From CAUZIZ01 sp965218775 (GTDB lineage Bacteria > Acidobacteriota > UBA6911 > RPQK01 > JAJDTT01): DNA of 64,000 nucleotides. The translations under genes and the position numbers were made by a program. Shown piece by piece: positions 26,776-36,114 of the stretch (position 1 is the first letter of the stretch; each line of letters opens with the position of its first letter). Location of the stretch: NCBI GenBank assembly GCA_965218775.1, contig CBDCLS010000005.1:124001-188000 (forward strand), read 5' to 3'. A model generated the notes under the pieces. The model was not told where the DNA came from. It made no database searches and saw only the letters and a program-made list of their open reading frames with translations.

Positions 26776-27057
26776 TTAAGTTGTACACTGGAGGGATACC
26801 CACCGTCCACGCCACCTGGGGTCGTAGTTGACTTGCGCACGGTGACGAAAGGGATAGAGAAAGTCAACTCCCGATGGTGTGGTCAGATCCCCGCGGGTCC
26901 ATGTCTGGCCTCCATCCGTCGAGCGAGAGACCAGTGGAGACAGGAGGCTCTTCTGCCAGGTCCCGAACATGCGATGCTGCAGGGCCTGCCAGTGGGAGTG
27001 CTTCGGGCCAGTGGCTCGATCAACTCCGAGGGCGACCGGAAGAGGATTCGCGTCCAT
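26776..27057 (-). pseudogene. Fragment of a BNR/sialidase-type protein
   Basis: A 93-codon frame contains SRSTDGGQTWTRG, a clear Asp-box (SxDxGxTW) of sialidase-like propellers, and DFLYPFRHRAQVNYDPRWRGRW. A TAG stop closes the frame just upstream, and the length fits only one or two blades. It lies next to two propeller genes, so a decayed relative is likely. A TACACTGG string resembling the end of element A is nearby (26785-26792). Otherwise 26693-27202 holds nothing recognisable. Confidence 0.35.
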
Positions 27058-27202
27058 CGTCCTTTCGGCTTCCTAATGGTGCCTGAATCCCCTTGTAATG
27101 CCCTTCTATTCTCGCCTCGATGATAGCTACAAATACCTGTTGTACCTTGCCAAGCGGACGGGTCCACTGTAGGCTAGGCCCTTTATCCTTGGAGAGTCGG
27201 TT

Positions 27203-29971
27203 ATGTTTCAAACACCATCCTTCAGACCTGGGAGCGGGTCCCGGATTCCGGGTAGAAAAAACATCCGCTGCCTTGGTGCTTCCCAGATCTGGACGATATC
27301 AGCCTTTTGCTTGTCCTTTCTGAGCAGCGGTCTGCCGGCGGTCGTCACCCTCGAGGTGGGCAAGAGCGGGGGAGCAGCCCCTTTCCCTCACTCCAACGGT
27401 CGCCAGATCGGCTCCAACAAAGACGGCATCTGGTTGGTGGCCTACGATGGCAAGGCAGCCGGGGGCAGGACCATCTTTCTGGCTGCCTCCAGGAGCGATG
27501 ACCCCGAGTTCGCTGGTGACTTTCACCCTCCAGTGGCACTTGCCGGCAAATCAGCCGAGCCTTTGATCTCCGGGGGAAAAGGGGACGCCTTCGGGGCCAG
27601 CTTTGTCATCGACCCCAACGACGTTCTGCACCTGATCTGGCAGAGCTCCAATCCCCAGGGCATCTGGTACAGTCGCTGCAGTGTGCAAGGAGAGGCGGCG
27701 GAGAAGATCCGCGAGGGTGGTAACTGGACCCGCCCCCAAAGGGTCGACGATTCCGCCCAGGATCCTCAGCTGGGTGACCTGACCGTAGACGATGAGGGAC
27801 GCTTGTGGGTGAGCTACAGCCAGTCGACAGAGGCGGCGGGATTGGACCACTACTACCTCCAAGCCGGAGGAGAGCGGCACTCCCATCGCCTGCGACGGCG
27901 ACCGGCCGATCAGGTCTGGGTAGCGACTCAGTCCGAGGGAGCGTGGAAGCGAAAGCCTCTGACCGTGCCCGGGGATTTCCGCTCTCCGGTCATGGACCTG
28001 GACCCCACTGGAGCGCTACATCTGGTCTTTTTCCGGGATAACTCCTGGTTTCTCTTCTATCTCCAGATCCCGGACTTTGCCTCGGCCTTTGCCAGCGAGC
28101 TGGATCTGACCCGGATCCTGCCCCATGGGCCCTGGAGCGGTTCGGGTTACGTCAACTACAGCGTCGTCGGCTTGGGCGAACAGGCGCTGGTGGTCTTCGA
28201 AAAGGTGGAGCACGTGATCCTGTACGCCCACTTTGACGGCCAGAACTGGTCCCGAGAACCGCTGCACTTCAGCCAGGAAAAGCTCCACCGCCCCCAACTG
28301 GCCCGGGACGAGCATGGCGTGGTGTGGGTCTTCTGGACCAACTCGGCCCGGGGGCATACCTTCTACTCGCGTTGGCTGGGAAAGAGGTTTGGCGCTCCCT
28401 ACGAGTGCCGCACCCTGGTCGGCGATCCCTTTGCTCATGAAGAAGGGTCTTTGACCCTGCCTACTGAGGCGACCACTGGACCCAGGCTGAGCGACTTTCA
28501 CAGTGTTCAGAAACAGATGTCGTCGGGCTCCGGAAAGTTGGGGGTGGCCATTGCCAGTACAGGTTCCTCCGGAGGGGTCTACTTCGACCGGGTGGTGGTC
28601 CCCGACCTGGAGGTAGAGGCCGGCCGCAAGGTGCTCTTTCTGGACATGCTGGAGATCAGCGCCATGGGGGGGCTGACGGAATCCTTCCAGGCCATGAAAA
28701 AGCACCCCTCCAACCCTGTTCTGGAAACCGGCCCGCCCGGCAGCTTCGACGATCTCCGCGCCCACGCCTACGGGGAAGTCCTCTACGAAGACGGCAAGTT
28801 TCGTATGTGGTATTCCGGCCTGGACCTGGAGATGGGGAGGCAGGGAATCTATAGACACCATATCGGTTACGCCGAAAGCGAAGACGGGGTGAACTGGATC
28901 AAGCCCAGGTTGAACCAGGTCGAGTTTCGGGGTTCGAAGGCCAACAATATCGTGGACCTGGACTATAGGGGAAGGAGTGCCTTCGTGCCCCTGATCGTCA
29001 AGGACGAGCGGGACCCGGACCCGAGCCGGCGTTACAAAGCGGTGGTGATGCAGAGAGGCAACACGATCCACTACTCGCCGGATGGAATACGCTGGTCCTC
29101 TGGCGGTACTGTCAAGGGTAACTTTGGCGACCGGCGCAACCTCTTCTATGACTCTCTGGAGCCGAAAGCTGAGCGACGCTGGAAGGTCCTTTCCCATTGC
29201 TCCGGGCCCGACATCGCCGATCACGTCCGCAAGACCTGCCGCTACTGGAGCGCCGATCTGATGGAGTGGACAGACGATCCTCGCAACCCGGTCATGCATC
29301 CACGAGCCGGGACCGAGGTGGAACAGCATCTGACCTCCGTCTGGCCCTATGCCGGCATGTATCTGGGGATGTTTGACATCTGGGACACGGCACAGCGGAT
29401 GCCTCAGGCACTCATAGCCAGCCGGGACGGTGTCAACTTCGTCCATGTCTTTGACGGCCAATCGGTGATCGAGCTGGGCCAGGAGGGAGAGTGGGACACA
29501 GCCTGGATTTCGCCCGCGAACCTCCCGCTGGAGGTCGAGGACGAACTCTGGTACTACTACTCGGGCAGTACCACCACCATTGGCCCTAACTACTTCGAGG
29601 AGTGGACCAGGCTACCCATTTCTACAGGGCTGGCCACCATCCGACGCGACGGCTTTGTCAGTTTGAAGGTTGAGAAGGACTCTGGAGCCGGCTGGTTTAC
29701 GACCATTCCTCTGAAATCGACTGCTACGTCCCTGCAGCTGGAAATCAATGCCGAAGGTTTGAGCCAGGGCGAGGGCCGCGTCCTGGTGGAGCTTCTAGAA
29801 AACGGCAAGGTCGTGGCTCGAAGCAACGCTGTGATCGGTGACGGGGTGGAGGTGCCAGTGCTCTGGCCCAACGAAGGTCAGAAACTCAACTTGTCCACCG
29901 GAGCGGAGTCCCTCCAGCTGCAATTCCGGCTGGAGGGTCAGGCTCAGCTCTATGGCTTTACCTTCAAGTGA
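27203..29971 (+). CDS. Secreted double beta-propeller protein (sialidase-like + glycosidase-like)
   Basis: 922 residues. A signal peptide lies at about 28-47 (SQIWTISAFCLSFLSSGLPA). Residues about 50-470 form one propeller with exo-sialidase-like blades (IWLVAYDGKAAGGRTIFLAASRSDDPEFAG, PNDVLHLIWQSSNPQGIWYSR). Residues about 480-840 form a second one, homologous to the genes at 24.9 and 44.3 kb (HIGYAESEDGVNWIKPRLNQVEFRGSKANNIVDLD). The C-terminal beta-sandwich ends GQAQLYGFTFK. It looks like a fusion of two glycan-acting modules; no catalytic residue is claimed. Divergent from the 24.9-kb gene. Confidence 0.8.
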   Translation: MFQTPSFRPGSGSRIPGRKNIRCLGASQIWTISAFCLSFLSSGLPAVVTLEVGKSGGAAPFPHSNGRQIGSNKDGIWLVAYDGKAAGGRTIFLAASRSDDPEFAGDFHPPVALAGKSAEPLISGGKGDAFGASFVIDPNDVLHLIWQSSNPQGIWYSRCSVQGEAAEKIREGGNWTRPQRVDDSAQDPQLGDLTVDDEGRLWVSYSQSTEAAGLDHYYLQAGGERHSHRLRRRPADQVWVATQSEGAWKRKPLTVPGDFRSPVMDLDPTGALHLVFFRDNSWFLFYLQIPDFASAFASELDLTRILPHGPWSGSGYVNYSVVGLGEQALVVFEKVEHVILYAHFDGQNWSREPLHFSQEKLHRPQLARDEHGVVWVFWTNSARGHTFYSRWLGKRFGAPYECRTLVGDPFAHEEGSLTLPTEATTGPRLSDFHSVQKQMSSGSGKLGVAIASTGSSGGVYFDRVVVPDLEVEAGRKVLFLDMLEISAMGGLTESFQAMKKHPSNPVLETGPPGSFDDLRAHAYGEVLYEDGKFRMWYSGLDLEMGRQGIYRHHIGYAESEDGVNWIKPRLNQVEFRGSKANNIVDLDYRGRSAFVPLIVKDERDPDPSRRYKAVVMQRGNTIHYSPDGIRWSSGGTVKGNFGDRRNLFYDSLEPKAERRWKVLSHCSGPDIADHVRKTCRYWSADLMEWTDDPRNPVMHPRAGTEVEQHLTSVWPYAGMYLGMFDIWDTAQRMPQALIASRDGVNFVHVFDGQSVIELGQEGEWDTAWISPANLPLEVEDELWYYYSGSTTTIGPNYFEEWTRLPISTGLATIRRDGFVSLKVEKDSGAGWFTTIPLKSTATSLQLEINAEGLSQGEGRVLVELLENGKVVARSNAVIGDGVEVPVLWPNEGQKLNLSTGAESLQLQFRLEGQAQLYGFTFK

Positions 29972-30050
29972 ACAACGCTTCCTTGTTACCTGTCAGTCCC
30001 ACTCCCAGCCGTGCTGGCCTCACTCGAGGAAGAAACTTCCCGAGCCATGA

Positions 30051-30139
30051 AAGCCTGAAGCGCGAGCGAGGGGTTGGGGATCTGCGGGATGCGTTGCCAA
30101 AAGGGCATTCGACCACCCCCTCGCTCGCGCTTCAGGCTT
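30051..30139. repeat. REP-like hairpin, GCGAGCGAGGG type
   Basis: AAGCCTGAAGCGCGAGCGAG at 30051 pairs with its inverted copy ending at 30139 (27-bp stem with two mismatches) around a 35-base loop. The stem motif is like palindromes I recall being common between planctomycete genes. No T run follows, so it is not an ordinary terminator, though it lies 80 bp after the stop of the double-propeller gene. The rest of 29972-30255 shows nothing else. Confidence 0.6.
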
Positions 30140-30255
30140 CCATAATTCTCTCATTAACCGGTGACCAGGACGTGCGAGGTTCCAAATGAAGTTTCAGCTT
30201 GGTTGACTAGTTGGTTATCGGTGATGGCTCCGGACTTGATATACTCGCACCCGCA

Positions 30256-31158
30256 ATGAAAGTCCTGGTAACCGGCGGGTCGGGCAACATCGGGCTCTAC
30301 GTGTTGCACCGTCTCCGGAGCCATCACGACCTCACGGTGATCGACAGGAATCCGCCGGCTGGTTTTCCCGACCTGGGCTTTGTCGACGTCGACCTGATGG
30401 ACGCTCCACGCGTCCGGCAGACGGTGCGCGGGTTCGATGCGGTGGTCCACTTGGCGGCCATTCCAAACCCGTTTGCCGATCCGGCGGACAGGGTGTTCGC
30501 GGTCAACACATCCGCGACTTTCAATTTGCTGGAAGCCATTCGGGAGAACCACATACGCCGGGTCGTATACTGCGGGAGTGAGTCGGAGTCAGGATTCGGA
30601 ATTCACAACGTAGAGTATCGTCCACTCTATTTCCCTGTCGACGAGGAACATCCGTGCTGGCCGCACGAGTCGTACAGTTTGAGCAAGTACCTGAGCGAGA
30701 TCCTGTGCCGCGAGTACAGCCGGGCGTACCGCATCCAGTGCGTGGCCCTACGCTACGCCTGCGTCTGGCTCGACGTCATCCGGGATACGATCGACGAAAT
30801 CGTGCAGGGCGATGTCCTCGACACCGATCCCAAGAACTGGTTCGGTGCGTACATCTTTCCCGAGGACGTAGCGCAAGCGGTCGAGCTTGCCCTCGATTAT
30901 CGGCTGCCGGATGAGACGTTTCCGTTCGATATCTTCTACCTCACGGCGGCAGACACGAACGTCAAGGCCGACTCCGTCTCGTTCATCCGGAAACTGTTCC
31001 CCGACGACCCTCCCTGCATCAAGAAACCGGAGTATTTCGAAGTGAACCCACACGCTTCTCTCTTCGACACGACGAAGGCCCGGGAGTTATTGGGGTTTCG
31101 CCCCGAGTTCACCTGGCGGGATGTGGACAGTCCGCGGCGCGTGCGCATCAGTGGCTAG
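30256..31158 (+). CDS. NAD(P)-dependent epimerase/dehydratase (extended SDR)
   Basis: 300 residues from ATG 30256. GGSGNIG (7-13) is the nucleotide-binding motif; AAIPNPF and NTSATFNLLEAIRENHIRRVVYCGS follow, and YSLSK (140-144) is the catalytic pair. It resembles nucleotide-sugar epimerases and uronate dehydrogenases. The C-terminus is complete (RRVRISG). Its TAG stop is part of the CTAG target duplicate of element A copy 3, so the element begins right at the stop codon. Confidence 0.88.
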   Translation: MKVLVTGGSGNIGLYVLHRLRSHHDLTVIDRNPPAGFPDLGFVDVDLMDAPRVRQTVRGFDAVVHLAAIPNPFADPADRVFAVNTSATFNLLEAIRENHIRRVVYCGSESESGFGIHNVEYRPLYFPVDEEHPCWPHESYSLSKYLSEILCREYSRAYRIQCVALRYACVWLDVIRDTIDEIVQGDVLDTDPKNWFGAYIFPEDVAQAVELALDYRLPDETFPFDIFYLTAADTNVKADSVSFIRKLFPDDPPCIKKPEYFEVNPHASLFDTTKARELLGFRPEFTWRDVDSPRRVRISG

Positions 31159-31430
31159 TACCATGTCACACATGTAGTGTCGGGTTTGCAGATGGGGCTT
31201 GCGAGGCGAGATCAAGGCGGGAGGAGGAAGACGATGCTTGGTCATCTTCGACGACGACCAACGCAGAGATCGTCCGCAACCCCCGTCTGCCCTGCGGGTG
31301 GCGACGGGACGGGCCGATGGCTTTGTCTCTCCTCCTCCACGATGAAAAACATCGCGTCGTCGTCGTTTCGCGCCCTCGACGCCGTCGCGTTCGCCACAAA
31401 CACGTCACTACATGTGTGACATGGTACTAG
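31155..31430 (+). repeat. Palindromic element A, copy 3
   Basis: 268 bp (31159-31426) flanked by CTAG (31155-31158, 31427-31430). Both ends, read inward, begin TACCATGTCACACATGTAG and pair nearly perfectly over about 22 bp, but this arm has little in common with copies 1, 2 and 4. The core is shared with them. The left flank overlaps the stop codon of the epimerase gene. Confidence 0.85.
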
Positions 31431-31443
31431 CTTTGCTGTATGG

Positions 31444-31501
31444 GCGACGGCTTTGTCAGTTTGAAGGTTGAGAAGGACTCTGGTGCCGGTGCTCTGGCCT
31501 T
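31444..31501 (+). pseudogene. Remnant of a double-propeller gene 3' region
   Basis: Forty bases at 31444-31483 are identical to 29646-29685 within the double-propeller gene, followed at 31483-31500 by a piece close to 29853-29871 (GTGCCGGTGCTCTGGCC). The two pieces are separated by about 170 bp in the intact gene, so this is a deletion-scarred leftover of a paralogue or of a partial duplication. Confidence 0.65.
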
Positions 31502-33315
31502 ACGGGGTGAGGTCGGTCCTTGGTAGAGACGTCAGTGCGGTGTTTCAGCAGGGCCTCCAAGGTCGCGGCTTGCCCTCGAGAAGCTGCAATTTCCAGGGCC
31601 GTCTTTCCCTCGCTGTCTTTCGATTGCGCGTTGGCGCCTTTGGCGAGCAGAGTTTCAATTGCAGAAGCGTGTCCGTTCCAGGCCGCGTGCATGAGGGCGG
31701 TCCGACCCTTGTCATCTCTGGCGTTCACATCGGCGCCGTGTGCAAGCAAGGCCTCCACGATGGTCGCGAAGCCTTGAAAGGCGGCAAACCCCAAAGCCGT
31801 TTGACCGCTGATGTTTTTCGAGTTCACGTCGGCAGCATCTGCCAGCAGTAGCTCCACGATCTTTGAGCGCCCGCGGAAGGCCGCAAATCCCAGCGCCGTT
31901 TGGCCATCGTTGTGCCTTGCGTTCACGTCCGCCCCTGCCGCCAGCAAGACTTTCACAATGCCTGGGTCATCTTCGCTGACTGCAAGCCCCAGGGGCGTCC
32001 AGCCATCGCTGCTTCTCGCGTTGGCGTCGGCGCCCTTGGCCAGAAGCATTTCGACGATGGAAGCATGGGCATGGAGGGCCCCGTACATCAGGGGAGTACG
32101 ACCCTCGCTGTCTTCTGCGTTCGGATCGGCACCCCTGGAGAGTAAGGCTTCTACGGTAGCGGCGTTCCCTTCCAATGCTGCGTGAGCGAGGAGGGTCCGG
32201 CCCTCTCCGTCTCGAGCATCCACGTCGGACCCGACGCCCAACAGGACCTCTACGACGGAGGTGTGATCGTTCCACACTGCGAAATCGACCGCAGTCAGAC
32301 CATTGTCGTCCTTGGACTTGATCTCCGCCCCCTTGGCAAGCAGGGCCTCTGCGGTTTCGGCATGACCCCGCCATGCTGCATGCATCAGTGCCGTCCGTCG
32401 GTTCTGGTCTCCTACGTTGATCCCCGCACCATGCTCGAGCAAGGCCTCCACAGTGGGCGTAAGACCCTGGTAGGCGGCCGCGTGCAAAGGGGTTGCTCCC
32501 TCCTCATCTTTCAGGTTCGGGTCTGCTCCTTCGGCCAGCAGAAGTCGCACCATGTCGGTCCTCCCTTCCGAAGCGGTGTGCATCAGAACGGTCCGGCCCT
32601 CTTGGTCTCGAGCATTCACGTTGGCGCCGCCCTCGATCAAGGCTCTCACGGTGGCTGGCTGACCCTTGTAGAGGGCAACTTGCAGGGCAGTCCAGCCATC
32701 TGCGCTGCTAGCCTCAGCATCGGCACCCTTGCCCAGCAGGGCTTCTACGATAGCGGTGTCTCCTTGAGACGCTGCCCTCATCAAGACCGTCCAGCCCATC
32801 TTGTCTCGTAGATTGGGATCGGCGCCTCGATCCAACAGGGCCTCTACAACAGACGGTTCGCTACCCAACACTCCCCATATCAAGGCACTATGGCCGCTAT
32901 CGTCTGGTGTGTTGACAGCGGCTCCTTGATCCAACAAAACTTGCACGACAGCGTTGTGACCTGTACCCGAGGCAATCATCAGGGCCGACGCACCGTCCCT
33001 GTTCTTGGCCTCGAAGTCGGCTCCTCTGGCCAGCAAGACCTTCACCGTGTCGGTGTGTCCTCTCAGTGTGGCATGCATCAAGGCGGTCAGGCCGTCCGAA
33101 TCCCTTTCATTGACGTCGGCTCCTTCATCCAACAACGATTCGACGAGGCGAGTCTGGCCTTGGAATGCCGCAGCTATCAGGGGAGAATTCGCAGGCTGTG
33201 CCAGAGTTGGAAGGGGGCAGGCGAGGAGAAGCAGGCTGCTGATTGCCATGAGGGGGGGTGTTCCTCTGCGACTCCAACCTTCAGAAAACGGTGACATTCT
33301 TCCTTCCTGCCACAC
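31456..33315 (-). CDS. Secreted ankyrin-repeat protein (17 repeats)
   Basis: 619 residues. A signal peptide (about 19-40, PLMAISSLLLLACPLPTLAQPA) is followed by 17 consecutive 33-residue ankyrin repeats in perfect register (pattern RTALMHAAxxGHxxxVEALLxxGADVNARDxxG), about residues 44-604, and a short basic tail (HPVRPEHRHQSPSQPSN). No other domain is present. Ankyrin proteins mediate protein binding; secreted ones in host-associated bacteria can act on eukaryotic partners, but a periplasmic role is equally possible. The last codons overlap the propeller remnant by position. Single gene, no operon partner. Confidence 0.92.
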   Translation of the reverse strand: MWQEGRMSPFSEGWSRRGTPPLMAISSLLLLACPLPTLAQPANSPLIAAAFQGQTRLVESLLDEGADVNERDSDGLTALMHATLRGHTDTVKVLLARGADFEAKNRDGASALMIASGTGHNAVVQVLLDQGAAVNTPDDSGHSALIWGVLGSEPSVVEALLDRGADPNLRDKMGWTVLMRAASQGDTAIVEALLGKGADAEASSADGWTALQVALYKGQPATVRALIEGGANVNARDQEGRTVLMHTASEGRTDMVRLLLAEGADPNLKDEEGATPLHAAAYQGLTPTVEALLEHGAGINVGDQNRRTALMHAAWRGHAETAEALLAKGAEIKSKDDNGLTAVDFAVWNDHTSVVEVLLGVGSDVDARDGEGRTLLAHAALEGNAATVEALLSRGADPNAEDSEGRTPLMYGALHAHASIVEMLLAKGADANARSSDGWTPLGLAVSEDDPGIVKVLLAAGADVNARHNDGQTALGFAAFRGRSKIVELLLADAADVNSKNISGQTALGFAAFQGFATIVEALLAHGADVNARDDKGRTALMHAAWNGHASAIETLLAKGANAQSKDSEGKTALEIAASRGQAATLEALLKHRTDVSTKDRPHPVRPEHRHQSPSQPSN

Positions 33316-33665
33316 CGTCAGACCAGTCAGGTCCCGACACGGAGGGACGCTTTTTGGTTCGGCTCATTTGGACTTGTAATAGAAGCGATCGAACTCTTCC
33401 CGAGGCAGGACGTTGCTTCTTGGAGAGTCGTTGAATTCTACCTCAGGCAGATCTGGTTTTTCCCTGGAGCGACCCTTGAAGGAGGATGAGTTGTCTGCCT
33501 ACAGCTCAAGCTTGCCATCATAGACCATGTCTTTCAACTGTGTACTAAGGGTGGATCATAAGAGCAGTTTACCCCAGGATCATCGAGCTCGTAAAGAACG
33601 GAAGCCCTGGAGAGGACCGTGCGCCGGCAGTGTGGCCCAAAGAGGATCCGGCCTTCAACCACGCA
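33316..33665. other. Intergenic region with a C-terminal gene remnant and an element A end
   Basis: On the minus strand a frame ending at 33368 encodes PEVEFNDSPRSNVLPREEFD and a terminal RFYYKSK, with a stop 45 codons upstream; it looks like the tail of a lost gene, family unknown. CTGTGTACTAAG at 33538-33549 matches the right end of element A copy 1 with its CTAAG flank, but no partner end is present. The rest is unremarkable. Confidence 0.4.
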
Positions 33666-34862
33666 TCACGCCCCTTTCCCCGCCGCCTCTTCGGGGGACT
33701 GAGGCCTCCCCGCCGCGTCCCCTCCTACCCACCGGTAGGGCTTGGGATAGAGAGCCAGGGAGCGGTCTTCCAGCGGCAACCTCACCGGCTGGTTGCCCAA
33801 CTGGGCGGAGAGCTTGGAGGCGATGGCGATCTCCAGAGCCTGCCTGAGGTCGTGGCCGGAGACCCACAGCTTGCTGCCGGTTGCCACCGCATCGATGAAG
33901 CTCCGAATGGAGCTCACCAGGTAGTCATCCGAATCCTGCAGTCCCGGTGTCTTTTTCAGAACATCGTTCCAGGGAAAGGGGGGGAAGTGGGGGTCGATCT
34001 GCCTGCGGGCGCCCTTCTCATCGGTGCCCCGAAAGATCTGTGGCGCCGCCCAGTCCCAGCGTACCAGCGCCTCTTCGGTCCAGACATCGATCCCCCGATA
34101 AGGGGTCTCGGCCGAAAAGACCTGGACCTCGAGGCCCGAGCTCATGCGAAAGTGACCGTTGATATTCAAGCCGTGATCCGATTCCTGTTCGAGGGCCTCC
34201 GGCGGACTTCCCCAGGCCGTCACCTCTTCCACTTCCGCCCCCGTGAAGAGCCGCAGCACGCACAGGTGCTGGCAGCCGCCGCCAGAGATTTCCCCGCTGA
34301 ACCGATGGACGGCGGCCCCGACCAGCTTGCCATAGTCTCCGGCGCGTAGGCGGCGCGCGGCCTGCTGCACGGTCCACTTGGCGCTCTGCAGGTTGCCTCC
34401 GGCGAAAACAATCCCTCGCTCCGAGCAGGCTTCGACCATGGCATCGGCATCCGAGAGGCGGGCGGCGATCGGCTTTTCCGTGGACACCCCTTTGACCCCC
34501 GCCTCCGCACACGCGATGACGGCCTCCTTCATGAACTTGGTGGGAGTCACAACTACCGCCAAGTCGGGAATGATCTCGCGCAGCATACCGTGAACATCTT
34601 TGTAGAGAGCCCCAACGCCAAAGCGCTTGCCGACGATCGGCCGCCGCTCGTCATTCCATTCCGCGATGGCGACGAGATCGGTATCCGGAAGCGTCCGGTA
34701 GACCTCCGCGAAGTGCTGCCCCATACGGCCGCAGCCGATGATGGCGACGCGGAGTTTCTTCCCGGGGTTTGCTGACGGTGCAAGACCCGAGCCGAGTGAG
34801 CTCAGACTAGCCGTGGTCGCCGTCGCGGCGGCCGCTTTCTTCAAGAATCTTCGCCTGTTCAC
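33666..34862 (-). CDS. Gfo/Idh/MocA-family oxidoreductase with Tat-type leader
   Basis: 398 residues. MNRRRFLKKAAAATATTASL is a twin-arginine-like signal. RVAIIGCGRMGQHFAEVYR is the Rossmann nucleotide motif, and GVSTEKPIAARLSDADAM contains the family EKP motif with the catalytic lysine. A C-terminal Gfo/Idh/MocA domain follows. These enzymes oxidise or epimerise sugars and cyclitols with NAD(P); secreted Tat-dependent members (as in glucose-fructose oxidoreductase) are common in this kind of genome. It starts 34 bp after the enolase-superfamily gene on the same strand and likely shares its transcript. Confidence 0.9.
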   Translation of the reverse strand: MNRRRFLKKAAAATATTASLSSLGSGLAPSANPGKKLRVAIIGCGRMGQHFAEVYRTLPDTDLVAIAEWNDERRPIVGKRFGVGALYKDVHGMLREIIPDLAVVVTPTKFMKEAVIACAEAGVKGVSTEKPIAARLSDADAMVEACSERGIVFAGGNLQSAKWTVQQAARRLRAGDYGKLVGAAVHRFSGEISGGGCQHLCVLRLFTGAEVEEVTAWGSPPEALEQESDHGLNINGHFRMSSGLEVQVFSAETPYRGIDVWTEEALVRWDWAAPQIFRGTDEKGARRQIDPHFPPFPWNDVLKKTPGLQDSDDYLVSSIRSFIDAVATGSKLWVSGHDLRQALEIAIASKLSAQLGNQPVRLPLEDRSLALYPKPYRWVGGDAAGRPQSPEEAAGKGA

Positions 34863-34896
34863 TATCTGCTCCTTTCCCGAAAAAACCTCGGTCGGG

Positions 34897-36114
34897 CTAG
34901 ATTGGTCTGTTCACCATCTCGTTGAATATGGGCCCGGCATAGGGATTTTCCTCCGCAACCGCCTCGTTCAACTCGATGCCGAGGCCCGGCCTGTCGGGAG
35001 GTATGATGTAGCCGTCCTCCCATTGGATGGGTTCCTTGACGATATCCGCGTGGAAGCCACCGAATGTTTCGATACTTTCCTGGATCAGGAAGTTGGGGCT
35101 GCAGGTGGCAAGCTGTATATTGGCGGCCGCTTCTATGGGCCCACAGTAGAGGTGCGGGGCAATCTGGGCGTAGTGTGTCTCCGCCATGCCGGCGATCTTC
35201 TTCGCCTCCAGGATCCCTCCGACTCGCCCCAGCGCCGGCTGGAGAATGGCAGCCGCCTGCTTTTGAAGCAACTCGACGAACTCATACTTGGTGGTGAGAC
35301 GCTCACCCGAGGCGACTGGAATGCTCGTAGATCGGGCAACCCGGGCCATCTCTTCCCGATTCTCGGGTGGCACTGGCTCCTCAAACCAGAGCGGGTCAAA
35401 TGGCTCCAGCCTCCTGGCCAGGCGGATTGCACTTGAAGTGGTCATCTGACCGTGCGTTCCTATCAGCAAATCACACCGGTTGCCGACGGCCTTACGCATG
35501 TTTCTGACGACAAGCTCGGCATTCTCGAGTGCCTCCAGTGAAAGCTGCCTGGGGTCAAAGGCAGACATGGGCATCACTGGGTCAAATTTCACGGCTGTGA
35601 AGCCCTGCTCAACATACTGGAGTGCCCTTTTCGGAGCCAGGTCGGGATCACCAAAGACATCGGCCACCGCCACGGCATCTCGGTTTTCACCGTTTGCCGA
35701 CGAGTCATCACTTGCCGGATAGAGATAGGTGTAAGAACGAAGCTTTTCGTGCACTTGCCCGCCCAGGAGGTTGTAGACCGGCTGGTTGAGAGCCTTGCCG
35801 ACGATGTCCCAACATGCCATCTCAATGCCGCTGAGCACACCCAACAGGGTCAGGTCAGGGTGTTGGGTATAGCCACTCGAATAGATGATCCGCCAGAGCC
35901 GTTCGATCTTGAAGGGCTCCCAGCCAATGACGTACCGCTCCACGATGTCGTCAATCAGCTGCGTGACCTTGTGTGGGCGAAACGGTACCGCGTAGACTTC
36001 GCCGAAGCCTTCAATGTTGTCATCCGTAGTCAACTTCAAGAAAACGAAGTAGGTCCCCCCGTGGTAGGGAGGCGGGTTCGCCACCACGTAGGTCTTCAGA
36101 TCAGCTATTCTCAT
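34897..36114 (-). CDS. Mandelate racemase/muconate lactonizing enzyme family protein
   Basis: 405 residues. The capping domain (MRIADLKTYVVANPPPYHGGTYFVFLKL) and the barrel with IEMACWDIVGKALNQPVYNLLGG, FTAVKFDPV, the metal-binding LLIGTHGQM, FEEPVPPENREEMARVA and IPVASGERLTTKYEF follow the enolase superfamily; Asp and Glu metal ligands are at the expected strand ends (GTHG has His in the first position, as in several acid-sugar dehydratases, which is unusual against the common Asp). Probably a sugar-acid dehydratase (galactonate or mannonate type). Pairs with the downstream Gfo/Idh/MocA gene. Confidence 0.88.
   Translation of the reverse strand: MRIADLKTYVVANPPPYHGGTYFVFLKLTTDDNIEGFGEVYAVPFRPHKVTQLIDDIVERYVIGWEPFKIERLWRIIYSSGYTQHPDLTLLGVLSGIEMACWDIVGKALNQPVYNLLGGQVHEKLRSYTYLYPASDDSSANGENRDAVAVADVFGDPDLAPKRALQYVEQGFTAVKFDPVMPMSAFDPRQLSLEALENAELVVRNMRKAVGNRCDLLIGTHGQMTTSSAIRLARRLEPFDPLWFEEPVPPENREEMARVARSTSIPVASGERLTTKYEFVELLQKQAAAILQPALGRVGGILEAKKIAGMAETHYAQIAPHLYCGPIEAAANIQLATCSPNFLIQESIETFGGFHADIVKEPIQWEDGYIIPPDRPGLGIELNEAVAEENPYAGPIFNEMVNRPI

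Noticed and set aside
28016..29461. A 481-codon minus-strand frame
   Set aside because: Antisense of the double-propeller gene; no domain or leader, while the plus-strand frame has both.
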